Assembly: GCF_003991905.1 (NCBI RefSeq) | Contig: NZ_RSCL01000001.1 | Coordinates: 248,001 to 312,000 of the forward strand | Source of the DNA: Dulcicalothrix desertica PCC 7102 | GTDB lineage: Bacteria; Cyanobacteriota; Cyanobacteriia; Cyanobacteriales; Nostocaceae | Length of the DNA stretch: 64,000 nt | Reading direction: 5' to 3' | Shown here: positions 26,058-34,152 of the stretch, piece after piece | How positions within the stretch are numbered: the first letter of the stretch is position 1 | Layout of the letters: each line of letters starts with the position of its first letter | Made by a program: the position numbers and the translations under genes | The notes under the pieces: generated by a model | What the model was told of the DNA's origin: nothing | The model's database searches: none | The model's input: the letters and a program-made list of their open reading frames with translations, nothing else

Positions 26058-26861
26058 CTATACTCTGTGAATTTCAATACCTAATTGCACTAACAATCGT
26101 AGTGCCTCCTTCGTTGTAAAGTTGCTCACAGGTAATCCTGTTATCTGATTTACTAACCACTTAGGCGCCACACGCCTATTACCTACAACAACATACCAAG
26201 ATTGGAAGTTAGCGAATTCTTGATTATTTTTCTCTAGTGACTGGTAAGCAATATCAAGTACTTGCTGTGTAGTCAGTACTACTTCTATGCCTTTAATTGT
26301 TAGGTTTTTGCCTAAATCTATCTTTTTTTGAGAGCTTTGGGGTAGCTGTGGTGGTTTCCCATACAACCATTCATGCAATTCCCCTAACTTTCTACCCAAA
26401 CTACCAGAGGCTACTTGTACATTTAAATTTGCAGGCAGTATTTTCTCATATCCTTGTATCGCTCGATAGTAACTTTGACCTATGCAAATAAAAACTTCTT
26501 TGTAGGGTCTAGAATTGGCAATCTCACCTAATTTTTCTATCGTATTTGATTGCAACTCCATAGCTCTACTTGGTGTCATTCGTCGGTCATAATACGGGAT
26601 GAGGAAATCTTGAGGAATCAAACCAAACTCTGCTGATAATATATAAATACTAAAAAAATTCAAATTTTGGGGCTGCTGCTTCAGAAATTTACGCAGTACT
26701 TGAAAGGTTGGACCATTGTATCTAGAGATAGCTGGTAACAATCCTGAGTCAAAACTCTTGCGTTGGCAGCAGCCAAGAATCAGTAGATTTTGTTTATGTG
26801 TGAGAGTTGAAGGAGTGAGGTTATCAAATTTATCTTCCAGGCAGTTATGATCAAAACACAT
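26058..26861 (-). CDS. DUF6884/YaaA-like protein
   Basis: A 267-residue soluble protein. LLILGCCQRKSFDSGLLPAI (about 27-46), ARYNGPTF-like text and YILSAEFGLIPQDFLIPYYD (about 73-92) give the pattern C-K / SA-x-(F/H)-GL / Y-D typical of DUF6884 and related YaaA-like proteins. These are thought to act on nucleobases or nucleic acids, without a settled reaction. A second domain after ~170 (IEVVLTTQQVLDIAYQSLE, GNRRVAPKWLVNQITGL) is unrecognised. It is the first gene of a minus-strand series, followed at once by two small genes that the Tn3-like element has split. Such context is more like an accessory or defence locus than housekeeping, but that is inference. Confidence 0.6.
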   Translation of the reverse strand: MCFDHNCLEDKFDNLTPSTLTHKQNLLILGCCQRKSFDSGLLPAISRYNGPTFQVLRKFLKQQPQNLNFFSIYILSAEFGLIPQDFLIPYYDRRMTPSRAMELQSNTIEKLGEIANSRPYKEVFICIGQSYYRAIQGYEKILPANLNVQVASGSLGRKLGELHEWLYGKPPQLPQSSQKKIDLGKNLTIKGIEVVLTTQQVLDIAYQSLEKNNQEFANFQSWYVVVGNRRVAPKWLVNQITGLPVSNFTTKEALRLLVQLGIEIHRV

Positions 26862-26949
26862 GAAAATAGATTATATTACACTGGTTCGGTGTCACTAGCA
26901 TATTTATAGTGAGTACTTGTCCTGCATTTCTAACTTTACTTGCTGATAT

Positions 26950-26973
26950 GGAACGGGCAAGGATGCCCATTCC
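26950..26973. repeat. REP-like hairpin between polA and the DUF6884-like gene
   Basis: GGAACGGGCA-AGGA-TGCCCATTCC, a 10-bp stem with one mismatch, then ACAAGA. Family as at 5851. It lies beyond the polA stop on the minus strand and could end that transcript. Confidence 0.7.
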
Positions 26974-27025
26974 ACAAGATAAATGCCATTTTGTAAGTGC
27001 CGATAATTTATTTTTTGGAAATCTT

Positions 27026-30000
27026 TTACTTTGTATCCATCCAGTTTTCGCCGGCGCGTGCTTCTACTAGTAGGGGTACAGTTAGTTTTACGGCGTTTTC
27101 CATGACTGATTGAATTTTGGGTTGTAGTTCTTCCCATTCGCTGGGGGGGACTTCAAATATTAGTTCGTCGTGGACTTGGAGGAGTACGCGCGCTTGGTAG
27201 TTTTGCAGGAGTTGGTGCATTTTTACCATTGCGATTTTGATGATGTCGGCGCTTGAGCCTTGAATTGGGGCGTTTGCGGCGGAACGTAGTAGTCCTGCGT
27301 CGAAGTTTCCAAGGTTTTTGAGTTTGGTGAGGTCGATGTCTTCGGGTTTGCTGTTTTTTAGTTTACGTAAGCTGTCTGTTGTGAAGTCAAAGTAACGGCG
27401 CCTACCGATGATTGTTTCGACGTAACCTTGGCTAATTGCTTGCTTTTTGACTCCTTCTAAATATTCAAATATTTTGGGGTAACGAGTATAAAAGCGTTTG
27501 ATGAATTCGTTAGCTAAGTTTTTGTCTACACCTGTAGAACGCGAAAATCTTAATGAACCCATTCCGTAGATAACGCCGAAGTTGATTGTTTTGGCTACAC
27601 GACGTTCGTCTGAGGTAATGTCATCTTTTTCAAACATTAAGCGCGCGGTAACGGTGTGAATATCCTCGTTGTTTTTGTATGCTTCTACTAGTATGGGTTC
27701 TTGGCACAAGTGCGCTAAAATTCGCAATTCGATTTGCGAATAATCTGCTGCTACTAGTAACCATCCAGATTCGGGAATGAAGGCTTTACGAATTTGACGA
27801 CTGAAGGCTGTACGTATGGGAATATTTTGTAAGTTGGGATTTGATGATGATAGGCGCCCAGTTGATGTTGCCGTTTGGTTAAAGTTGGTGTGGACGCGAT
27901 GAGTATCTGAACGTACTATTAATGGCAGTGCATCTACATAAGTAGATTTTAATTTGGAGAGGGTTCTAAATTCGCTAATGGCTTCAATAATGCCTGTATC
28001 ATCGACTTCGCGCAGCTTTTCTAATGTTGCTGCATCGGTTGAGTAGCCTGTTTGAATTTTACGCGAGTGTTTGGTGCTTAATCCTAATTTTGTAAATAAT
28101 ATTTCACTGAGCTTTTTGGGTGAACCTAAGTTAAATTTTTCACCAGCAAGGTCATAGACTTGCTGTTCATACTTAGCTAAATCAGTTTCTAACTGCTTGG
28201 ACAGTTCTTTTAAATAATCACTATCGATGCGTATACCTCGATATTCCATCTCAGCTAGAACTGGTTCGAGTGGTTGCTCGACTTCTAATAATAGCTTTGA
28301 TAAATCTGGTATTTTATTGAGTTCTTCACGTAGTTTAGGAACAAGTTGGTAGGTAGCGTGTACTTGTGAGCAGCAATAATCAGCTACACTCTTTATATCT
28401 ATGTCACCAATAGTTTTGGTTTTGGGCACCAAGTCTTCGTAGCTTGTGAGTGTTAACTTTAAGTAACGCTCGGTGATTCCGTTTAAACTGTGAGATGCAT
28501 CAGGATTAATAATGTAACTTGCGAGCATTGGGTCGAATACAACCCCAGTTAAATTTATTCCTTGGCAACGAAAAACTAAGCGGTCAAATTTAGCGTTTTG
28601 GAAAGTTTTGGGATATTTATCGCTTTCTAAAATTGGTTTTAGCGCATTCAGTGCTGTTTCTAAGTCAAAGTTTTCACCTTGGGTATGATTAAGAGGTATA
28701 TAAGCAACTTCCGAGGGCTTAGTTCCCCAGCAACAACCGATACCAACTAGTTTTGCATCGCGTGGTTCTAAGTCGCTTGTTTCTGTATCCCAAGCTACAG
28801 GAGTTTCGGCACTAGTATGTTTTTTAAGTATGTTGATTAATTCCTCTAGCTGAGACTGGGAAGTAATAATGCGTGGTTGGATTTCTGATTTTTCTTGCTG
28901 TTGAAATGCGTCAGTATCTTCTGCACTCCAAAACCATAAGTCATAATCGCTACTAGATGAAGAAACACGCGAAGTGGATGTATGATTTGTAGAGGCATCG
29001 TTTGTAGAGACACCGTTTGTAGAGACCGTATTAATCCGGTCTCTACCAGAGGTTTCGTTTTCTTGCTGAGATTGTTGTGTGGCGCCACCGAGACGTTCTT
29101 GAATTTGGTTGATTTTGCCTAGGAAGGATTTAAATTCGAGTTTTTCGAGGAGTGGTGTGAGGTTGTTTGTGTCGAAACCTTGGAGTTTACACTCTTCGAG
29201 ATTTACCGATAATGGAACGTCTTGGACTATCGTGGCTAAATAACGGGATTTTTCTGCGTCTTCTTTACCCGCAGAGAGCTTTTTCTGAGCGGCGCCTTTG
29301 ATTTGATCTAGGGAATTATAAATATTATCAAGGGAACCGTATTTAGATAGCAGGTCAACTGCTGTCTTGTCACCGATTCCCTTTACTCCAGGTATATTAT
29401 CTGATGTATCGCCGCAAAGAGCTTTATAGTCAATAACTTGTGATGGAAGTACACCGAGTTTCTTTTTTACTTCTTCTAGTCCAAACTCGGTAGGGCCTGA
29501 TGTAGAGGAACGTTGAAGCGCTTCTTTATTTAAGTACAATACTTTAATTTCTTTTTCAGGGTCAACGAGTTGAAATAAATCTCTGTCCCCTGTGAGAATT
29601 TTGACGCGATAACCAGCATCAGAAGCTTTTTTAGCAAGAGTACCAAGTACGTCATCTGCCTCATAACCGGATGCAGTCAATATTTTTAAATTGAGCGCAT
29701 CCAGTAACTCATGCAGATTTTTAAGGTCGGGTATAAAATCTTCGGGAGTCCCTGGACGATCAGCTTTATAGGTATCGTCCGCTTCGTGACGGAAAGTCGG
29801 TAAACCTAAATCAAATGCGACAGCTATGTGCGAAGGTTGTTCTTTCGCTATTACCTCTAGCAGGGACTTGAGAAAACCGAAGCATACGCTAGTGGGAATC
29901 CCCGACTTGGTTCGCAAACCGCCATCGCGTCCTTTAGCGAAGGCAAAGTAGGAACGAAATGCTAGTGAGTGTCCATCGACGAGGATGAACGTGGGTTGCT

Positions 30001-30049
30001 CTGCGATAGATTGGGAAGTCAACTGGTTTGATGTATTAGTATCTGACAT
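27026..30049 (-). CDS. polA: DNA polymerase I
   Basis: A 1007-residue three-domain enzyme. 5'-3' exonuclease, about 15-310 (ILVDGHSLAFRSYFAF, GDTSDNIPGVKGIG). 3'-5' exonuclease, about 395-600, with the intact proofreading motif DTETSDLE, unlike the dead domain of Taq. Polymerase, about 630-1007, with motif A DYSQIELRILAH, motif B RRVAKTINFGVIYGMG and motif C VHDELIFEV. It handles Okazaki-fragment and repair synthesis. The linker at about 335-365 (SGRDRINTVSTNGVSTNDAS) comes from a palindromic DNA repeat (29019-29046) and three 15-base TTTGTAGAGACACCG-like units inserted in frame. This makes it longer than the usual ~930-980. Confidence 0.96.
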   Translation of the reverse strand: MSDTNTSNQLTSQSIAEQPTFILVDGHSLAFRSYFAFAKGRDGGLRTKSGIPTSVCFGFLKSLLEVIAKEQPSHIAVAFDLGLPTFRHEADDTYKADRPGTPEDFIPDLKNLHELLDALNLKILTASGYEADDVLGTLAKKASDAGYRVKILTGDRDLFQLVDPEKEIKVLYLNKEALQRSSTSGPTEFGLEEVKKKLGVLPSQVIDYKALCGDTSDNIPGVKGIGDKTAVDLLSKYGSLDNIYNSLDQIKGAAQKKLSAGKEDAEKSRYLATIVQDVPLSVNLEECKLQGFDTNNLTPLLEKLEFKSFLGKINQIQERLGGATQQSQQENETSGRDRINTVSTNGVSTNDASTNHTSTSRVSSSSSDYDLWFWSAEDTDAFQQQEKSEIQPRIITSQSQLEELINILKKHTSAETPVAWDTETSDLEPRDAKLVGIGCCWGTKPSEVAYIPLNHTQGENFDLETALNALKPILESDKYPKTFQNAKFDRLVFRCQGINLTGVVFDPMLASYIINPDASHSLNGITERYLKLTLTSYEDLVPKTKTIGDIDIKSVADYCCSQVHATYQLVPKLREELNKIPDLSKLLLEVEQPLEPVLAEMEYRGIRIDSDYLKELSKQLETDLAKYEQQVYDLAGEKFNLGSPKKLSEILFTKLGLSTKHSRKIQTGYSTDAATLEKLREVDDTGIIEAISEFRTLSKLKSTYVDALPLIVRSDTHRVHTNFNQTATSTGRLSSSNPNLQNIPIRTAFSRQIRKAFIPESGWLLVAADYSQIELRILAHLCQEPILVEAYKNNEDIHTVTARLMFEKDDITSDERRVAKTINFGVIYGMGSLRFSRSTGVDKNLANEFIKRFYTRYPKIFEYLEGVKKQAISQGYVETIIGRRRYFDFTTDSLRKLKNSKPEDIDLTKLKNLGNFDAGLLRSAANAPIQGSSADIIKIAMVKMHQLLQNYQARVLLQVHDELIFEVPPSEWEELQPKIQSVMENAVKLTVPLLVEARAGENWMDTK
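29019..29046. repeat. GTAGAGACC palindrome inside polA with adjacent 15-bp repeats
   Basis: GTAGAGACCG-TATTAATC-CGGTCTCTAC, a perfect 10-bp stem, in frame in the linker between the two nuclease domains. It is flanked by TTTGTAGAGACACCG-like units at 28988-29018. Same family as 12910-12937 and 40758-40785. Confidence 0.8.
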
Positions 30050-30101
30050 AATACTTTAATTGTAACCAGTTGCTTCCGCCACAGAACATCTTTCTTGGGA
30101 G

Positions 30102-30449
30102 TTAAGCTGAAGCTTGCTTTTTACGACGACGCATCCACATGCTCGCGCCCGTTACACCCAAGAGTGCAGCCATTGTTCCTGGTTCTGGTACTGCTTGATT
30201 AGTCAAGTTACCTTTACCGAAGTCAACCACAAATACTACATCATTAAAGTCTAAGTCACCACCGCCAATGATGTCTTCAAACCCCATTAACAAGTAGTCG
30301 CCAACTTGATATGCCATCAAATGTTGTAACTTATCAATATTTTGGCTTGGGTCGGCGCCACCGAGTACCGCTTGTCCCCCCGTTAAATCCATCCGACTCA
30401 ATAAGAAGTTCAGTTGTGTACCAGCAATGCTTCCAAACAAATCGCTCAC
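30102..30449 (-). pseudogene. C-terminal fragment of a PEP-CTERM (DUF4114-like) surface protein
   Basis: 115 codons from a GTG at 30449. GFEDIIGGGDLDFNDVVFVV is the acidic block of DUF4114-type extracellular proteins. AVPEPGTMAALLGVTGASMW followed by MRRRKK is a full PEP-CTERM sorting signal (PEP motif, transmembrane helix, basic tail). There is no signal peptide, and a TAA lies only seven codons upstream (reading DDQVTV into the fragment). So the export signal and N-terminal half are lost. If translated it would remain in the cytosol or insert backwards. An intact relative would be processed by a cyanoexosortase; an exosortase-associated protein is encoded at 51360. Confidence 0.7.
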
Positions 30450-30841
30450 CGTAACTTGGTCGTCTTAATGTATACTTTGTAACTCAATATTAAACTAAAT
30501 GTCGATATCTAAAAACCTTTTTTGCTCAGTCTTTATAAAAGTTGGCTTTTACAGTTCTAATTAAGCTATTTGTGGGGAAATTTTCAGAAAATATCTGTCA
30601 AATTACTGAGTAATTTTCGTATTATTACTGACCTGATTAACGAAAACAAAAAAGTCTGTATCAAATTTTCAGTATTACGCGCGCAAACTGGGTTAATAGG
30701 GCGTATTATTGGAGACTACATAGCTTATAATTTTAGGCTTACACTTTTAATTGCGTAGCTTCAACCGTTTTAATTGACCAAGTTTATACGTACCTTTACC
30801 TGATAGTTTTGTACTGGCTCACTTAAATCATCAACCGAGAT
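30450..30841. other. 390-bp gap before the HAD gene
   Basis: AT-rich, without a convincing gene. A 62-codon + strand frame (30570-30758) has no ribosome site and no recognisable sequence. It probably contains the decayed 5' half of the PEP-CTERM gene and the HAD promoter. Confidence 0.45.
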
Positions 30842-31672
30842 ATGCACTCAAAAACAGATATCAAGCTACTAGTAGTAGATATTGACGGTACTATCGCCGG
30901 ACACTCGAACAAAATCAGTCAAGGAGTGAAAAATGCTATCCAGCAAGTTAAGCTTCTTGGAGTTCAAGTTGCTGTCGCGACGGGTAGGATGTATCGTTCT
31001 GCGTTACGGTTCCATCTCGAAATTGGTTCGACGCTACCACTCATAGCTTATCAAGGCGCCTGGATACAAGACCCAGCCTCGAATAAAATTCATCGACATT
31101 ACCCAGTCAACCGAGCAACCGCAATACAACTACTTGATTATTTCGAGCAACCAGAACTGCGCGAGTTGCTTTCTGTACACTTCTATATAAATGATGAACT
31201 TTACGTGCGCTCGATAACACGCGAAACTCATATTTACGCGAAACGTTCTAATATCACTCCTATCGCAGTTGGTGACTTGCGCTTGTGTCTTGATAACGAA
31301 CCAACTAAAATTCTGGCTTTGTGTGACGACACTGATGTCATAAACAACCTGCTGGGTAATTTACGTCGTCAATATACTCCCGCTGAACTTTACCTAACTA
31401 CATCTGTTGCAACTTTTTTTGAAGCTACTAACCCGTTAGTAAATAAAGGAGTAGCCGTTAAATATCTAGCTGAAGAACTCCTAGGTATTGAAAGTAACAA
31501 TGTTATGACGATTGGTGATAATTTTAATGACATCGAAATGCTGCAATACGCTGGTACTGGTGTTGCTATGGGTGGGGCGCCATCCCAAGTCAAAGAACAA
31601 GCTAATTGGGTTGCTCCGACTGTTGAAAATGATGGAGTTGCTGCCGCTATTAACAAGTTTATTCTTGCTTAA
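30842..31672 (+). CDS. Cof-type HAD-IIB family hydrolase
   Basis: A 276-residue cytosolic phosphatase. Motif I is VVDIDGTIAGHS (nucleophile Asp near residue 13), motif II VAVATGRM (about 46), motif III Lys in NKGVAVKYL, and motif IV VMTIGDNFNDIEMLQYAG. The C2B cap lies between about residues 85 and 190. These enzymes usually hydrolyse small sugar or nucleotide phosphates; the substrate cannot be read from the sequence. The gene is alone: the upstream gap is empty, and an inverted repeat that probably ends the transcript follows at 31675. Confidence 0.9.
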   Translation: MHSKTDIKLLVVDIDGTIAGHSNKISQGVKNAIQQVKLLGVQVAVATGRMYRSALRFHLEIGSTLPLIAYQGAWIQDPASNKIHRHYPVNRATAIQLLDYFEQPELRELLSVHFYINDELYVRSITRETHIYAKRSNITPIAVGDLRLCLDNEPTKILALCDDTDVINNLLGNLRRQYTPAELYLTTSVATFFEATNPLVNKGVAVKYLAEELLGIESNNVMTIGDNFNDIEMLQYAGTGVAMGGAPSQVKEQANWVAPTVENDGVAAAINKFILA

Positions 31673-31674
31673 CA

Positions 31675-31733
31675 TCTAAATGGTTAATCATTAATGCTTA
31701 GTCATCACGATTAATTAACCATTACCATTTAGA
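31675..31733 (+). terminator. Imperfect long inverted repeat after the HAD gene
   Basis: TCTAAATGGTTAATCATTAATG pairs imperfectly with ATTAATTAACCATTACCATTTAGA. It starts 3 bp after the stop and is AT-rich with an ATTTATCT tail. Likely transcript end. Confidence 0.5.
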
Positions 31734-31778
31734 TTTATCTATAGTTGAAAATAATTAATGTAAGGAGATACGTTTTAT

Positions 31779-31852
31779 AAAAAATCAGAAAGGGCACCGA
31801 CGACTGGCCGTGTTTCGTCTCGGTGCCCTTACTGGTTCGCTCCTCACACACC
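31779..31852 (-). ncRNA. Predicted small RNA (about 74 nt) with own promoter and terminator
   Basis: On the minus strand a promoter (TTGACT-17-TATAGT) is followed after 5-6 bases by GGTGTGTGAGGAGCGAACC, a short spacer, and a strong hairpin AAGGGCACCGA / TCGGTGCCCTT (31790-31800 with 31820-31830). A tail TCTGATTTTTT follows. There is no reading frame. GTGTGAGGAG is the exact complement of CTCCTCACAC, the core of the conserved single-stranded motif of the cyanobacterial RNA Yfr1 (from memory), and the hairpin loop has GAAACA. A Yfr2-type RNA is possible, but I could not verify the family. Confidence 0.6.
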
Positions 31853-31856
31853 TGAT

Positions 31857-31885
31857 ACTATATCTCGACCTCTTTAATGAGTCAA
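31857..31885 (-). promoter_or_regulatory. Sigma-70-type promoter of the predicted small RNA
   Basis: TTGACT (31885-31880), 17-bp spacer, TATAGT (31862-31857) on the minus strand. This is the closest match to consensus seen in the window, and it drives no reading frame. Confidence 0.65.
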
Positions 31886-31982
31886 TAGATTTTACAAAAC
31901 TTTTTATATTTTTAATAATTTGGCTACTTATTTAATTAGTTGATTAAGTCCTGTTCGCCTAATTTATAAAAATATTCACAAT

Positions 31983-32798
31983 TTATATTTCAAAGCAAGC
32001 GGGGGAATTTAATTTCTCTTCTAATAAAAATCTTAATATCTGTTGAGTAACTACTATAAGCCCTATATACGCCCTGACTAGTTCGGGTTGGTTTTTTACT
32101 TGGCCCCAAATACGAGTATGGCGCCAAAAACATTCTAAAGCCATTGCCAAATTTAACGCTTTGGAATGCCAATAGATTGGTGAACGTACATCAATACATA
32201 CCAAATCATCTACTATTTCCACGCTTGTCGCTATTAAACGTTGTGACTCGTGTGAGTTGAAGCGAAATTTAGCTTGACTGTCTAACCAAGGAATTTGTAA
32301 TGGCTGGTCAAATGATATTAACCCCTCGTGCCTAGCTAGCCGCAGCAATGAACAACAACGCGCGTGGGCATATTGGATTAAAAATGAAGGAGTATCCGAG
32401 TGTGGGAGTGTGGGAGTGTGGGAGTGTGGGAGTGGGAGAAAGCGGTATTGTTCTACCACACTTTGTAGACAGCCTGCTATAGCATTTGGAGCGACTTCGA
32501 TATAAATCAAACCTGCCACTGCCTTCAACATAAAATTCTCGTTACAATCACAAAAATGAGAGACAAGTTGAGACGCAATGACTGAAGCGCTTATCCCATA
32601 TACTTTTGCTGCTTTAAAGGCTACTTCGGAAATATACAAAACTTTACATGTTTCTTTACTTTTGCGTACCCAAACTTCCGCAGGCGCAAACGGTAATAGT
32701 TTATTTTCGTTGGTATAAATGCTTAAGACTTCTAACAAATAACCTCTTACTTGCTGTTTAATTGCTGTGTATTTGCTAACTAGTATCATAATATACAC
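31983..32798 (-). CDS. DALR anticodon-binding domain protein (ArgRS-like, no catalytic domain)
   Basis: A 271-residue protein. FLIQYAHARCCSLLRLA (about 138-154) and the C-terminal helices (LNLAMALECFWRHTRI, GLIVVTQQILRFLLEE) correspond to the DALR all-helical anticodon-binding domain of arginyl-tRNA synthetase. The N-terminal part lacks HIGH and KMSKS motifs, so it cannot activate an amino acid. Stand-alone proteins of this type are annotated in cyanobacteria; a role in tRNA binding is inferred only from the fold. A stretch LPLPHSHTPTLPHSDTP (about 120-136) is encoded by four copies of an 8-base tandem repeat (32398-32438) that has expanded in frame. The gene stands alone after a well-separated upstream region. 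Confidence 0.75.
   Translation of the reverse strand: MYIMILVSKYTAIKQQVRGYLLEVLSIYTNENKLLPFAPAEVWVRKSKETCKVLYISEVAFKAAKVYGISASVIASQLVSHFCDCNENFMLKAVAGLIYIEVAPNAIAGCLQSVVEQYRFLPLPHSHTPTLPHSDTPSFLIQYAHARCCSLLRLARHEGLISFDQPLQIPWLDSQAKFRFNSHESQRLIATSVEIVDDLVCIDVRSPIYWHSKALNLAMALECFWRHTRIWGQVKNQPELVRAYIGLIVVTQQILRFLLEEKLNSPACFEI
32398..32438. repeat. Octamer tandem repeat TGTGGGAG x4 within the DALR gene
   Basis: GAG then (TGTGGGAG)4 then TGGGAG. Eight is not a multiple of three, so changes in copy number other than by three would break the gene: a potential slippage switch. Confidence 0.85.
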
Positions 32799-32964
32799 AT
32801 AGTAAGTTTGTAAGAACCCCTGTACATACCAAACAACGCATTTTTACGCTATCTACCTTTTGGCATAACTTTAATTTAGAGGGAGAAAAATAAGAATTCC
32901 ATGAAATTTGATGAAAGATGGGTAAATTTTACTACCATCATTGTACAGTAAGAAGTATAACAAA

Positions 32965-33032
32965 AGAGTAGGGATTTAATTTCTACTCTGTTATGGCTGG
33001 CACGTTAGGTGTTAAGCCTGACATGCCAACGC
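32965..33032 (+). promoter_or_regulatory. Two hairpins in the leader of the Crp-type gene
   Basis: AGAGTAG / CTACTCT (32965-32971 with 32983-32989) is a perfect 7-bp stem. GGCTGGCACGTTAGG / CCTGACATGCCAAC (32996-33029) is an imperfect one. Both lie within 140 bp upstream of the start codon and may shape the leader RNA or be an operator. Confidence 0.3.
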
Positions 33033-33099
33033 AAAGACACTCCTTGCACCTTTTTGACGACGCCTGTCTTTGTCTTCAGCCGAACGCTCTTTGTTACCT

Positions 33100-33819
33100 A
33101 TGCAATCTCCATCCTCCTTTTCAGAAGCATCACGTCCTTTCTTGACCTGGCAACGTATTCTTGACTGGGCCCAAGAACACTATCGCTGTCGTACCTTTAG
33201 CAAAGATGAACGCATTCCAGCTAGACCTGGTTTGTTGTACTTGGTGCAAAGAGGTGCTATCCGCATGGTAGGGACTGCACAAGTTAGTGCGACTGCTAGT
33301 CAGCTAACGTCTCGTCGTATTAATCGAACCCCTGAAGAAGCTTTCTTAGGGTTTGTTGGCGCCGGACAGCCATTTGAAATAGTTGCTCAGTCACCATTCA
33401 CACTCCAAGCTTACGCTCACGTTGACCAAACAGCAGTGTTGTGGATGTATTGGCACGACTTGGACAACTGGCCACACTTCCGTCGCGAAGTAATGGACGC
33501 CTTTAGATACCAGCACCAACGCAAGCTATTGTGGCTGAGTGCCTTGGGACAACGACGCACTATCGACCGACTCCTCGGTTTCCTGACCTTGTTAATTGAG
33601 GAATACGGTGAGCCGGCGATGAGCGAAACCGACCCAGATGTAATTCGTGGTTACTGTTTGCCATTCCCTCTAACTCATGCTCAAATTGGTAGCGCGATTG
33701 GTTCAACCCGTGTTACCGTAACTCGTTTGATGGGTAAACTGCGTCAACGCGGTTTGATATTAACTCAAGGGGATAATTTAATCTGCTTGCCTGCTGAGTC
33801 GATTAACCGAGCTAGCTAA
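33100..33819 (+). CDS. devH: Crp-family transcriptional regulator, DevH type
   Basis: A 239-residue regulator from ATG 33100 (MQSPSSFSEASRPFLTWQRI); a TTG at 33070 would add ten residues. The first ~150 residues form a cAMP-receptor-like beta barrel (FSKDERIPARPGLLYLVQRGAIRMVG) without the residues for cyclic-nucleotide binding that I would expect. The winged helix LTHAQIGSAIGSTRVTVTRLMGKLRQRG (about 190-217) contacts DNA. It belongs to the NtcA-like regulators of cyanobacteria. The identity as DevH, needed for the heterocyst envelope in Anabaena, rests on neighbours: devH-rbcR-(nnrU)-(trx)-ndhF-ndhD is, from memory, the order alr3952-alr3957. In this window one kinase gene is inserted between the regulator and rbcR. 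Confidence 0.75.
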   Translation: MQSPSSFSEASRPFLTWQRILDWAQEHYRCRTFSKDERIPARPGLLYLVQRGAIRMVGTAQVSATASQLTSRRINRTPEEAFLGFVGAGQPFEIVAQSPFTLQAYAHVDQTAVLWMYWHDLDNWPHFRREVMDAFRYQHQRKLLWLSALGQRRTIDRLLGFLTLLIEEYGEPAMSETDPDVIRGYCLPFPLTHAQIGSAIGSTRVTVTRLMGKLRQRGLILTQGDNLICLPAESINRAS

Positions 33820-34152
33820 CATTCTAGTTTTAAAGCAGCAGGGGGAGAGCGAATTTTGACTTTCCCCAGCTTGGGATATCAATTCCTGCCCCTGCTCGGA
33901 AAGAAGTAAGTTAGAGTATGCATCACCTAAAAGTTGCTCAATTTGCCCGTTTTGTTTGACGACTACGAACAAATTGCGAGCAATTTGGGTACTTACCAGA
34001 TTGAAATGCCTCAATGTTCAATTTGTTGCGCTTACCTGGACATTCTGCTGGGAGGATGAATGGTTCAATGTATGGAGCAACTTTTTACCCTTGCTTCCGC
34101 CCCAACGGCACTGGTTTGATTGAACATTGAGGAACAATATCTGGGGCATTAA
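33820..34152. other. Gap between devH and the kinase gene with a long-armed inverted repeat
   Basis: Convergent gene ends. CCTCAATGTTCAA (34010-34022) and TTGAACATTGAGG (34119-34131) are perfect 13-base inverted arms 96 bp apart. GGTTCAATG at about 34052 adds a related half. A 78-codon minus frame (33778-34014) has no known sequence and is not called. Confidence 0.45.

Noticed and set aside
25796-26119. 107-codon + strand frame beyond the Tn3-like element
   Set aside because: Antisense to the interrupted gene A and the end of the DUF6884-like gene; that strand gives the more protein-like reading.
30570-30758. 62-codon + strand frame before the HAD gene
   Set aside because: No ribosome site, no similarity, AT-rich composition.
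33778-34014. 78-codon minus-strand frame overlapping the end of devH
   Set aside because: Overlaps a conserved coding end in antisense, ends in devH codons, and I find no motif. A small gene is possible but not supported.
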